Positions 54,198-64,000 of a DNA stretch of 64,000 nt are shown piece by piece. Source of the stretch: Neoceratodus forsteri (Eukaryota > Chordata > Ceratodontiformes > Ceratodontidae); assembly GCA_016271365.2 (NCBI GenBank), contig CM057456.1:608597501-608661500 (forward strand), given 5' to 3'. The position numbers and the translations under genes were made by a program. The notes under the pieces are model-generated. The model was not told the DNA's origin. It saw only the letters and a program-made list of their open reading frames with translations, and did not search any database. The first letter of the stretch is position 1, and the number at the start of each line of letters is the position of its first letter.

Positions 54198-55620
54198 ATG
54201 GATAAGCTAACGGAAAAACTGGAAGGGGATGTCATGGCTAAGATTAAGCTGGACCCTATTAAGACAATGGTACACAAACTGATGGGGTGGGGTGAAGCTG
54301 AAGAGCTGGATTCTCAGAGAATTGTGTTACTACTAGATGTACCTCTGGGGACACCGACCGCTGACATTGTTTCTACAGCGGAGCGTGCTAAATGTTTAGG
54401 CAAGGTGGAGGTGAAGGGGGCGTATGGCTGACCTGCTCAATCAGACCCTGCAGGTGCTACTTTTGTGTAGTCTAGCCATCGACCCCGAGAGGGTACCCCC
54501 AGTGATTTACCCGGAAGGTGCCCCACAGGAGTGGAGGATTGTTCACATTCGGAGTGGGTCAGTCACTCCTGGGGGGTCTCCCCAGGCTAATAGTTTCAAA
54601 GATAAACTGCTTAAATTGCTAGCTGTGGAGGGGAGGACTACCCAAGAGTTACTGCAGGCATTGGACCTTTCTAGTGAACCCACCTCCTAGGTTTCCCTCG
54701 GTACTTCTCCCTGTCCCCACAAGAGTTCTATTTTGGCTCCACCGCCCCTAGTGGTTCCCCCTATACAGCTAGATTCTTACCGTAAGCTAAAACTTTTTTC
54801 CGGCACAAGGCCAGTGCCTTCAGGGGAAGATGATTTGGAGGTGTGGATGGACTACGCCACCCCCCTAGTCCAGGAGTGGCAATGCTCTGAGGGGGAGAAA
54901 TGAAAGAGACTGATGGAGAGTCTGCGGGGCCCAGCTTTGGAAGCCATTAGGTTCTTGCAGGCCACTAGCCCGGAGGCTACCACAGCAGAGTACCTTTCTG
55001 CTTTAGAGGGAGTGTTTGGGAGTACAGAAACTGGGGAAGACTTATTATGGAAATTCAAGTCTGCCAAGCAATGGAGGAATGAGAAGTTGTCCGCCTTTGT
55101 TACTAGGGTGGAACGGGCCTTGCAGAAGGCCTATCGAAAAGGGGGGATCACAGCCACAGCCTTGAACCAGGTCAGGTTGGAACATGTTTTGAGGTCTGCT
55201 AGATTTTCCAGTGTGATATTGTTAAAACTTAAGTTACATGATAGATGGGCTGCCCCGCCTGAATACTGTCAATTGATGAGGGAGATTAGAGAAGTGGAGA
55301 CTGATGAGGAGGGGTGGGAACCCTGTGTGAGGGCTGTGAATCTGAGCCAAACCCCTGAGTCTAGCGCACCCGATGAGACCCAACTTTCAGGGGGGCCTGA
55401 TGTGTCCCCAGAATTGCAGGGAGGGGTTGGGGTGCGTGCTATTTTCTCTGATCCCCAAGTAGAAAGTGAGTTGAGGGCTGAGGTCAGAAATTTACGAGAA
55501 CTGGTGAGGGACTTGAGGTGATCCACTACCCACCCTGTTAGGTCTGGGGAACCTGAGTTATCTAGAAACCAATGCCCTGGCCCAGGGGAATCCCCTCGCC
55601 CCCCAGAGGGCCCCCAGCAG
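54198..55620 (+). pseudogene. gag: gag with PNMA-like N-terminal domain and capsid
   Basis: I chose the ATG at 54198 (A at -3, G at +4); no ATG precedes it after the LTR. The first ~75 codons ('QRIVLLLDVPLGTPTADI', then 'CLGKVEV') match the N-terminal PNMA domain. The frame changes by one near 54420. The rest is in one frame: a linker with TAG at 54688-54690, then 'YRKLKLFSGTRPVPSGEDD' and 'WMDYATPLVQEWQ'. After TGA at 54901-54903, 'MESLRGPALEAIRFLQA' and 'TALNQVRLEHVLRSA' follow, which are capsid signatures of PNMA proteins. TGA at 55519-55521 lies before the knuckle. Both TGAs fit old CGA codons. The protein would assemble particles around the RNA. Confidence 0.9.
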
Positions 55621-56232
55621 ATGAAGTATTCCCCTCCCAATAGAGACCCCTGGGACCCCAAGTTCTGTTACCATTGTGGGGAGGATGGACACTTTCAGAC
55701 TGAGTGCCAGCTGCCGGAGAATTTAAAGAAGGTCAACAGCAGACTGATCACTTGGCATCGCAGGGCCCACGTCCGACCCCCCAAAAAGGGCTTTGTGACC
55801 TGGGCCAACGCCCAAGCAACTGTTAATGCTGTGCCTCCTGAATGGTCTGATGTGGTCGGACCCTCAATGGAGGCCCCGGTGCGAGTAAATGGGATTCCCA
55901 CCCGAGCTGTATTAGATAGTGGCTCTCAGGTAACCATCATGTTTCAGAACTGGTATCAGACACACCTACCTGAGGTGCCACTACAACCCTTGGATGGTCT
56001 ACATGTATGGGGGCTGAGTGACAAGGCTTATCCGTATTTGGGGTATATCCGGATCTGGTTGTCATTTCCTATTTCTGTGACTGGCGTGGACGAACAGGTG
56101 GAAACCTTGGTTCTAGTCTGCCCCCCTACTGGACTGTATGATGGGGTGCCCCTGTTGATTGGGACAAATGCTCATATGTTTGGTCGATTAGCCCAATTGT
56201 GTTCAGAAAAGCAAGCGTTTAGGACTGGGTGA
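55621..56232 (+). pseudogene. pol: CCHC knuckle and aspartic protease of the PNMA-type element
   Basis: Same frame as gag, consistent with a single Gag-Pol frame. A zinc knuckle CYHCGEDGHFQTEC lies at 55666-55707. The protease reads 'VRVNGIPTRAVLDSGSQVTI' with catalytic Asp at 55915-55917 (D-S-G), and later 'GVPLLIGTNAH' typical of the flap/C-terminal part. It ends at TGA 56230-56232, again possibly an old CGA, after which the frame runs on into RT. Confidence 0.87.
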
Positions 56233-57620
56233 GCCCTAAGAATACCCGCTTTGATCCAAAAGGCCTATGAGACTCAGAGGAAGGTTAGCCAGGAGGAACC
56301 TGAAGGCCCAGTGGGTGTGGTATGGAAAAAGGATCAGGCACCGTTGATACTTGCCCCAAATGCCCAGTGTGTTTTGCAAGGGGAAGTCCGAATTAGAAAA
56401 GATGTTAAGAATAAGTTATTGATGTTGGATGCACCCGGGGAGGGAAGATTGTCTGAGAGACTGCTGGTTAAACCCAGTATCTTGCCTGCTAGAGCCCATG
56501 CTTATGCCAGGAGGGTGATGGTTCAAGTTCATAATGTGTCTGACAAGGAGATTCGAGTAAATAGAGGTTGCACCCTGGCAAGTGTACATTGTGCAGATAC
56601 TGCAGTGCTGCCCAATAGCAAGGGCTTGAGGAAGGATGACCAAGTAACTCCCAACTTGTTTGATTTCGGTGACTCCCCGTTGCCTGCTGAATGGAAAGTG
56701 AGGATCAGTGAGAAGCTTGCCAAAAGAGACCAGGTATTTTCCCTAAAAGAATGGGACGTGGGATGCATGCAAGGGGCTGAGCACCACATCCGGATGCACG
56801 ATGAAAGGCCTTTTCGAGAGAGATCTCAGTGCCTGGCCCCTGCTGACATAGACGACGTGAGGCGGCATTTGCAAGAGATGCTTGCTGCTGGTGTGATACA
56901 AGAATCCAGAAGCCCCTATGCTTCCCCCATTGTAGTAGTGAGGAAGAAGAATGGGGCGGTTCGGATGTGTGTAGATTACCGTACCTTGAATCAGCGGACC
57001 ATCCCAGACCAGTATACCATGCCACGCATACAGGACGCCTTGGATTGTCTGAATGGCAGTAAGTGGTTTTCTGTGTTAGACCTCTGCAGTGGGTACTATC
57101 AGATCCCAATGGCTCCAGAGGACCAAGAGAAGACTGTGTTCATTTGCCCCCTGGGTTTCTATGAGTTTATCCGGATGCCTCAAGGGATTTCAGGTGCCTC
57201 AGCTACCTTTCAGCGCCTGATGGAACGTGCTGTGGGTGACATGAATTTGCTCGAGTGTTTGGTTTACTTAGATGATGTCATAGTGTTTGGCAGCTCGTTG
57301 GAAGAACATGAACGCCGATTGTTCAAGGTCCTGGATCAGCTGGAGGATTTCGGTCTCAGGTTATCTATAGACAAGTGCCAATTCTTCCAAACTTCTGTGA
57401 AGTATGTGGGCCACATAGTATCCACTGAAGGCATAGAGACTGACCCCAGCAAAGTGGAGGCTTTGACTACTTGGCCTCAGCCAAAGAATTTGAAAGAGCT
57501 GCAATGGTTCCTGGGGTTTTGTGGATATTATAGGCGGTTTGTCAAAGATTATTCTCGAGTGATCTGCCCCCCCTCCTCCACCTTACTCAGGGGTACCCCC
57601 CCACCCACAAAAAGTATAAG
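56233..57620 (+). pseudogene. pol: Reverse transcriptase of the PNMA-type element
   Basis: A long open stretch (56251-57846 by frame; meaningful to about 57570). A ~170-residue N-terminal connection is followed by 'MLAAGVIQESRSPYASPIV', 'VRKKNGAVRMCVDYRTLN' and 'WFSVLDLCSGYYQIPM' (motif A Asp). 'PQGISGASATFQRLM' comes next, then YLDD at 57265-57276 and 'HERRLFKVLDQL' to 'VKYVGHIVSTEGI' and 'FLGFCGYYRRFVKDYS'. All catalytic residues are present. A frameshift near 57570-57600 breaks the join to RNase H. Confidence 0.92.
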
Positions 57621-58150
57621 AAAGTTATGCACTCTGAGACGGAGAAGAAGTATTTTCATCCGAATGATGTGTTTAGAAACCGCTGGACTACTGAGTGTGA
57701 GGAAGCTTTCTATGACATCATATATCAACTTACTCATGCCCCAGTGCTGGCCTATGCTGACCCGGCCAAGCCGTACGTTCCCCATACTGACGCCAGTCTA
57801 CAAGGATTGGGGGCTGTGTTATATCAGGAGCACCCAAACGGTCTAAGACCTGTAGCTTTTGCCAACAGAAGTCTGACTCCTTCAGAAAAAAACTATCCAG
57901 TGCACAAACTAGAGTTCCTGGCCCCTGAAGTGGGCCATTGCTGATCAATTTCATGGCTATTTGTACGGTGTCAAGATATTGGTAAAGACTGATAACAATC
58001 CTCTGACCTATGTGCAGACCTCAGCCAAGTTGGATGCCACTGGCCATAGGTGGCTCTCTGCATTGGCCACCTACGACTATGCTGTTGAGTACAGAGCAGG
58101 TCTAAACCATATAGATGCAGATGCTCTCTCTCAGAGGCCTGTGCCCCAAA
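57600..58150 (+). pseudogene. pol: RNase H of the PNMA-type element
   Basis: Frame 57627-57925 gives 'RWTTECEEAFYDI', 'HTDASLQGLGAVLYQ' (Asp) and 'EKNYPVHKLEFLA' (Glu). After a second frameshift near 57925-57960 comes 'KTDNNPLTYVQTSAKLDA' (Asp), then 'EYRAGLNHIDADALSQRP'. Catalytic residues survive on both sides. The enzyme degrades RNA in the RNA-DNA hybrid. Confidence 0.9.
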
Positions 58151-59660
58151 CCGACTGGGTCAGGTTGTCAGAACCTGACATAAGAGCCCTTTGCCAAAAA
58201 TTTGACACGGAGGAACAGGTGTCTCCTGATGCTGTGGACTGCATGGTGGATTGCTTGGGGCCATCCGAGAACTGCATACCTGCTGCTTACTGTCATTTTT
58301 CTGCATTAGACACTAGTGCGCTGCCCCAATTCAACAATGATAGTCTCCAACGGGCTCAATCCCGAGACCCCATGATAAAAACTGCTCTGGAGGCTCTGCG
58401 TGTGGGGAAAGATGTGTCAAAACTGCGTTCCACTGACTTGAGAACTGCCCTGTTATACAAAGAAGGTCCAAAGTTGAAACTGATTAATAAACTATTACAC
58501 AGAGAGACAGTAGATAAAGGGGGGCCAGTAGACAAACAACAACTGGTGCTGCCCACTGCTTTTAGAGAACTGGTGTTGCGGTCTCTACACAATCACATGG
58601 GACACCTCGGCATAGATAGAACCCTTGACTTGGTGAGGTCCCGGTTTTATTGGCCCAAAATGGTTTCTGATGTGGAACAGTATATCAGGACTTGTAGCCG
58701 ATGTTTACAAAGAAAGACCCTGCCCCAGAGGGCTGCCCCCCTGGTTAACATCACTACTAGTGCCCCCATGGAATTGGTCTGCATTGATTTCCTGAGTCTC
58801 GAACCAGATCAGAGAAACATCAGCAATATACTGGTAGTCACTGATCACTACACCCGGTATGCCCAGGCTTTTCCCACTAAAGACCAGAAAGCAACCATGG
58901 TGGCTAAAGTACTTGTTGAGAATTTCTTTGTCCACTATGGGGCCCCTCAAAGAACCCATTCCTAATAGGGAGAGATTTTGAGAGCCGCTTGATTAAAGAA
59001 ATGCTATCCTTGTGGGGGGTACGAAAGTCAAGAACTACTCCTTATCATCCCCAGGGAGATCCTCAGCCTGAAAGGTTTAACCGCACGTTGCTCGACATGA
59101 TGGGCACCCTGCAACCTAAAGATAAGCCTAGATGGAGCCAGCAGATTAGCACTCTGGTACACGCTTATAACTGCACCAAAAGTGATGCCACTGGATTTTC
59201 CCCGTATAGACTGATGTTTGGGAGAGAGGCTAGACTGCCAGTAGATGTCTGTTTTGGAGTTTCTCTTGATGGGGTTCAAGCAGCTAATCATCTACAGTAT
59301 GTGCAGAAGGTGAAGGCCCAACTAAACCATGCCTACCAACTAGCCCAGACCATGGCTGCTAAATGAAATTTAGCTAATAAAGAAAGGTATGACAAAAAAG
59401 TGAAAGCAATGGAGCTTAGAGAAGGGGATAGAGTGCTATTGAGGAATCTGGGACTGCATGGCAAGCATAAGATTGCTGACCGATGGCATCACCTCCCTCA
59501 TATTGTTGTAGGAAAGCTGGAAGATTTACCTGTATACAAAGTGCGACCTGAGAACAACTCAAAAGATGCAAAAACTATACACAGAAATCATCTGCTGCCA
59601 ATCGGTCAGATCCTGATAGAGGCTGAACCACCAAATGCCCCCCTCCCGGCCCGTGACTAG
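58151..59660 (+). pseudogene. pol: Integrase of the PNMA-type element
   Basis: The zinc domain ('LHNHMGHLGIDRTLDL' to 'CSRCLQRK') lies at 58588-58710. The core Asp in 'ELVCIDFLSL' is at 58786-58788. The region of the second Asp (about 58955-58980) is disrupted by an indel with two stops, and the Asp codon seems changed to AAT. The frame then shifts and gives 'SRTTPYHPQG' and 'ERFNRTLLDMM' with the Glu (about 59068-59070). A TGA lies at 59364. 'LREGDRVLLRNLGLHGKHKI' and 'VYKVRPEN' form the chromatin/DNA-binding C-terminus, to a stop at 59658-59660. Confidence 0.9.
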
Positions 59661-60499
59661 AGCCACTGCCAAGAAAAAACTAAGACCGATTGATTCCCCA
59701 GAAATCGAACTAAAGAGGCCCTCTTCCCCACCCTCCATTGAAGTTGATTGCCAGTCTGTGTCCGAGGACAGTGAATGTAAACCTGAGTATTACCCCTCTT
59801 ATGAACTGAGTCAGTTGTTTAGAGGCAATCCCCTAGTCAACCCTGGGGATGAAACTGGGCTTCCTGGACTGTCTGAGCCCCCAGCTTTGTCTCTGGAGCC
59901 GATGCTCCCGGAGGAAGAAGTGAGTGATATTAAATCCAAAGATATGAGTTCATTGGGACTGGCTGAACTGTCTGATTTCTCAGACGAAGGAAGTGACGTG
60001 GGGGAGGTAACTGGTGATATGCCAGAGCAAGAAGAATATTTTGAATGCCCTGACAGTTCCCTAGCCAGTACCAGAAATGTTCCCAGCTGAGCCAGGTAGT
60101 GTGAGTTCAGAAATAGAGGGCCCTGGCACCGAAGGTGCCATGGACTCTGGGTCCCCTGCTCCCATAGAGGTTTCCCCGGCCACCCCAAGTAGGGCTGGAA
60201 TGGAGGCTGAGTCTTCAGAAATTTTACCCGAGACTCCTAGGCGGACTGGCCGAGAAGTATGGCCTGTAGTGAGATTGAGTTATGAGTACCTGGGCCAGCC
60301 TGTGGATCTGCCTTTGAATGTGGTCCATAAGGGGGTGTATGTGTCTCGGAGCTCATTGCTCAAACTAAGCCTGGGGAATGATTCCAGACTGCTGGTATTG
60401 CCTTCCAAGTATGGTGCCCCTGCTCCATTTAGCCCCCAGGTAGCTGATAGGGAGGGGCCCCCTCTATCCAGGATTCATGGGCAGGAAATAATGACCTGA
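59635..60499 (+). pseudogene. Extra hydrophilic frame after integrase (Pol tail or ORF3)
   Basis: An ATG at 59635 overlaps the end of integrase by 26 bases in another frame and gives 151 codons to TGA 60088-60090. A 14-base overlap then leads to a third frame to 60499. The joint product is Ser/Glu/Pro-rich and acidic, with 'PVTRATAKKKLR' at its start. It ends in an ordered-looking segment ('RLSYEYLGQPVDLPL', 'GVYVSRSSLLKLSLG'). No signal peptide, membrane segment or Cys motif is visible, so it is not an envelope gene. It may be the Pol C-terminus displaced by frameshifts or a separate accessory protein. Confidence 0.6.
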
Positions 60500-60702
60500 T
60501 TTAAAAAAGGGAAATAGATTGTCTGTATGTGTAATGCTGTATGACCAATAGTAAACTGTGTAAATCAGTACCCGTGTATATAACCAAAGGTTTAATGTGC
60601 TGTCTTTTTTGAAAGGAATGCAAGTTTAAACTGTTCTGCCTTAAACTGATTTAAGGGTAACCACTTGACGAGGACACCAAGTTCTTTCCAGGCCACGAAG
60701 GG

Positions 60703-62393
60703 TGTAACCCCCCTACAAATGGGGGGGTTCCTAAAAGCCTTCCCAGAGCTTGCCTTAGTGCTCCCTGCCTAACTGGTGTTCGGCGTAATGCCGCTTAAAT
60801 GCAGGCGCTGTGAGTGCTTCTAGAGCCTCTGCTACTGTCTCTTTAAGAGCTGCCTGCTCGCAGGCTTAATTAGTTTGTATAAGGGGGGGTGTGGGTTTAA
60901 TGCTCGAATCCCACCCAAGCTGCTGCTTAAATCGCTCCATTTCTGCAGTCACTAAGAGAGCAGAGGGAACCTAATTTAAGGATGTAACTGTTTGCTGGGA
61001 AATATGTAGCATAATAGTGGAAATGCAGTTTGTTTAACTTGCCTTTATCGCAGCTGGGACTCTGTGTGTTTGGCCCCTCCATTTTGGACCCGGACTGCTG
61101 AGATGGGCCAGTTGGGGAAGGGGGGCCTTAAAATGGAGACCGCTTGAGCCAATCAGAATTTGGACTCCCACCGGGAGCCTGCCTAAAGGGGATTATATGG
61201 CAGGTGCTCCTGGGAAGCGTAGTTTGGACCCTGGAGCCTTTTTTTGCACCAATAGAGGGAGCATGCTGTGACTGGCAGCAGGAATTAGCCAACCGGAACC
61301 TGTGGAGCAAAGGAAAAATGCCCTGAACTGTACTGGAGGGGGCAGAGTCATTTGTGGTCGTGAAGAGAGAAGCAGCTCTGGCTCCTGCGCTGTAAAAGCC
61401 TTCGCACGTGAAGCGCGTGTGCAAGGCCTAGAAGTCGGGCGACAGTATCGCCAGAAGGAGCTGGACAAAATACGTGGTGGTGTGAAGGCAGAGGAGGCTG
61501 TACGCTTGCAGCTACCTACCAGGCTCACCCTGTAGAGGACTGGAGAATCTGCTTCAATCGTGCTTGGTCTGTCAGGACAAGTGAAGCTGCGTCATGTCAC
61601 CTGGTTTGTTCAGTGAAAGTGATCGGGAGTCTAAAGCAGCTGCCTGGTATGGTACCCCTCTGTTCTACATATAAATGTGTGGAGGAGTGTTTGGATCACA
61701 GGCTATGTCCTGCAAGTGGTGTGAGAGGGATCTTTCTGCAAGAGTCGTGAGTACTAAATCAGGGTAGCTCCCTGTCAGATGTTCATTTGAGGGCAGTATC
61801 TGTCTGGCTGCTCCACTGGCTACATGAACTGAGCCTGCTGGCTCTGCTTAATCAATTTGGGTGTTGAATACTTGTTTTCTTCGTCAGGGCCCCAACAAGC
61901 TGCACCGAATAGGCTAGCCTCTTATTGCCTGAGTACCCAGAGACAGTGACTTATAGGTTTGGCCTGTGCACAGTGCCCTGATATAGTAGAGTGTTAAGCT
62001 AATCAACCTGATTTTCCCCGCCCCCGTTTCTTCCCTGTCAATAAATCAGATTTGTTGTTTGGAAAGTATACTGTCTAAACTACGTGTTTGTGCTACCCTC
62101 TTGTGCATGGGTTATGGTATTACTGCATCTTATTTTATAGGGGTACCAAGTTGGCAACTCCAATCTGGGGGTAAGTGTAAGTCATAACGGTGGTGTGGGA
62201 AACATTTGTGGGCCACTAGTGGAAGGAAAGGGAGGTTGCAGTGACCCAGAGGGCTGTGACCGAGTCGTTCTCGACTGTTCCAACCCCGACCTCTGGGTGG
62301 AGGCACCTGCCATGGGATCCAGGCCTCTCAACCTGTTAGTTGCGAAGTAGGCAGGGGTAGTAGCCCTTGGGATAGCGCCCCCTGGAGGTTACA
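60703..62393 (+). repeat. 3' LTR of the PNMA-type element
   Basis: 1691 bases, TGTAACCCC...GGTTACA, with AATAAA at 62040-62045. It aligns throughout with the 5' LTR and with the solo LTR at 47415-49240, but carries many substitutions and small indels. It is preceded by a weak purine run ('cacgaaggg'). Confidence 0.92.
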
Positions 62394-62770
62394 TACGTAA
62401 CACAAGCACAGAGCTATGAACAACACAGAACTGACAGGTATCCTTAACTGCAGGGGCATCTTTTGTGGTGAGTGCAATGACTTACTTTTTTACAGGAATA
62501 AGCAATTTTTGTCCACTATAGCAAGAACATTGACTGCAAAGCAAATTCTTTAACCCATTCTGGAATATAATCATATTATACTGTGGTGAGCAAGCTAAGT
62601 TTTACATAGATGCCAGCTTCTTTTCAATTTTATTTGCAGGTTTGCCCTTTTGGCACCCCACAAAACTTGCTGCTGTATGAAGTAGCTTGGGCATTTTATT
62701 TCCTGTCCATTGGATTAAATTCAAGTACTTAATGTTCTTGCACAAAGTATTTTCTCAAAGATTCCATCTG
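62394..62770. other. No recognisable feature
   Basis: AT-rich flank of the LTR element. Confidence 0.45.
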
Positions 62771-62774
62771 ATCT

Positions 62775-63268
62775 TACAAACATACAAACATACAAAAATG
62801 CCAGCAGAAACAGGCCTCACGGTCTATCGAGTCTGCTCTATTATGCAGCTAGCCGCTCAACTAGCAGCTGCCCCACCATCCCCTCCCTTTATCATCGTTA
62901 TCCCCCTCTCACTCTGTTCCAACCCCTCTTAAAACCACCCACCATCCTACAGGACACCACCTCCTCTGGCAGAGTATTCCACTTGTCCACCACTCATTCT
63001 GTGAAAAAATGTCTCCCGATTTCCCTCCTGAATCTTCCCCTCTCCAACCTCAGCTGATGCCCTCTTGTATCCCTCCCTCTTCTAATCTGGAAAATCCCTT
63101 GTGCATTAGTCTTGTTTAGCCCCTTTAGGTACTTAAAGGTTTCAGTCATATACCCCCATCCCTCCTCTCCTCCAGGGAGCACATGTTCAGCTCGCCCAGC
63201 CTATCCTCATAGGACTTTCCCTCCAATCCCTGGATCATCTCTGTCACCCTCCATTGTACCCCCTCCAA
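62775..63268 (-). pseudogene. CR1-type LINE RT C-terminus and 3' end
   Basis: The plus strand begins with three 'acaaacat'-like words, then 'gccagcagaaacagg'. On the minus strand, RT C-terminal code is readable: 'GVQWRVTEMIQGLEGKSYED', 'LGELNMCSLEERR', 'MTETFKYLKGLNK' and 'RLERGRFRREIGRHFFTE'. It is cut at 63268 by the tail of another LINE. Confidence 0.87.
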
Positions 63269-64000
63269 CAATTTATTTATTTGAATTTTGGTAACCAGAA
63301 AAGCCCACTGAGACATGAGAGTCACTTTTTCAAGGGCGACCCAGGAAGAGCAGTACAATTGAAAGTGCAGCAGTAGATACAACAGTTATACAAGTAACTT
63401 CATACATGTAATGAACACAGCAGTAGATACAACAGTACATCAGGATAGAATTACTACAGCAAACAAGCACAACACATAAGGCAGAGATACACTGTTTACA
63501 CAGGTGTGTACAGTACCACACAGTAGACTCAGAACTATGTACAGGGTCACAGAATAATTAATTACACAATAGTTCTTGAAAACTGAGTGGGGGGGGGCAG
63601 AAGTGGTACGGTGTATCTTGTGAGCCATTATAGCAGTCATAGAAGAGTTGGTAAACACAGGTATTACCAAAAACATGAACAAGTAAGGGCAGCAAGGTAT
63701 GCAAGCAGAGCGCTTTGAAATTGAGAAATGGAGGAGCAAGCCAGGGTAGGTGGAGGTAGAGAGTTCCAGGAGGACACAGTTGAATAGGCAAACAATTTCC
63801 GGGTTGAGGAAAGTCTCAGATTGGGGACCAAAAGCAGAGGCAGAGAGGCTGACCTTAGGGCACGTTGGTGACAATTGTGTAGGACTACCTCAGATAGGCA
63901 GGGAGGGGTGAAGCGACAGACAAATTTGTGTAGTAAACTTAGAGTAACATAATGTAGCTTAGACTGAAAGGGTAGCCAGCCCAGGGTAGACAGTACGTTG
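63269..64000 (-). pseudogene. L2-like LINE, tail and RT C-terminal code, running off the window
   Basis: The tail starts 'aatttatttatttgaatttt' then 'ggtaaccagaaaagcccac' on plus. On the minus strand about 63874-63690 encodes a decayed RT C-terminus ('FNCVLLELSTSTYPGLLLHF'). It lies within the CR1-type copy at 62775-63268, so it inserted later. Its 5' part is beyond the window. Confidence 0.7.

Larger units (their letters stand above)
52456..62393 (+). mobile_element. Ty3/gypsy LTR retrotransposon with PNMA-type Gag
   Basis: A 9.9-kb element with LTRs at 52456-54137 and 60703-62393. It encodes Gag (PNMA-like N-terminus and capsid, CCHC knuckle), protease, RT, RNase H and integrase, then an extra hydrophilic frame. 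Here RT precedes integrase, the normal Ty3 order, unlike the element at 24860-35813. The capsid matches the PNMA/Ma family closely ('ESLRGPALEAIRFL' and 'LSAYV'-like 'LSAFVTRVERALQKA'). PNMA genes are accepted descendants of Ty3/gypsy elements. No direct target duplication abuts the LTRs (CACA before, TACG after; another CACA is 7 bases further on). Confidence 0.92.

Noticed and set aside
59635..60499. Envelope gene after integrase
   Set aside because: No signal peptide, membrane-spanning segment, cleavage site or Cys pattern; product is hydrophilic and acidic.

Overview
The window contains no recognisable host gene, rRNA, functional tRNA or CRISPR array. It is a dense mosaic of vertebrate transposable elements and tandem repeats, as expected of an intergenic or intronic stretch in a large non-mammalian vertebrate genome. 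The mix is CR1/L3-, L2- and L1/Tx1-type LINEs, MIR-like tRNA-derived SINEs, Gmr1-like and other Ty3/gypsy LTR elements and foldback elements. It suggests an amphibian (possibly a caecilian) or another large-genome vertebrate such as a lungfish. The species cannot be fixed from sequence alone.

Layout. 1-3910: CR1-type reverse transcriptase remnants on both strands, a ~58-bp minisatellite, a ~300-bp tandem duplication and a SINE-containing insertion. 4190-9180: an internally deleted L1/Tx1-type LINE on the minus strand (ORF2 3' part, then ORF1). 9515-9975: an L2-like LINE tail and a MIR-like SINE. 10940-12620: a CpG-dense hairpin-rich block, then a long palindrome running into a ~295-bp tandem array. 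14140-18590: degenerate repeats, a ~380-bp foldback element and an ~85-bp minisatellite. 18590-24060: two LINEs of one family arranged tail to tail.

24860-35813 is a complete Gmr1-like Ty3/gypsy element with a perfect 5-bp target duplication. Its Gag carries a SCAN-type capsid region and its integrase lies upstream of reverse transcriptase. Its gag is split by an L2 LINE, which is itself split by a CR1-type LINE. 36262-38450: a CR1-type RT remnant. 38996-45010: an almost complete LINE on the minus strand with a 2A-like motif, a poly(A) retroelement inserted in frame in its RT, and large tandem repeats at its 5' end. 45375-47112: another LINE of that group with YADD intact. 47415-49240: a solo LTR.

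52456-62393 is a second LTR retrotransposon, of the Ty3/gypsy type whose Gag resembles the PNMA (paraneoplastic Ma antigen) protein family. It belongs to the same LTR family as the solo LTR. Its gag, protease, RT and the end of gag-pol share one frame apart from a few indels. It also has a hydrophilic extra reading frame after integrase.

How the parts relate. The two LTR elements represent the two retrotransposon lineages thought to have given vertebrates their SCAN and PNMA domains. All coding regions are broken by stops (mostly TGA at likely former CGA codons) and frameshifts, so none looks autonomous now. The nesting order (Gmr1-like, then L2, then CR1) gives a relative insertion history. 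SINE 3' ends resemble the tails of the L2-like LINEs, consistent with LINE-driven mobilisation.
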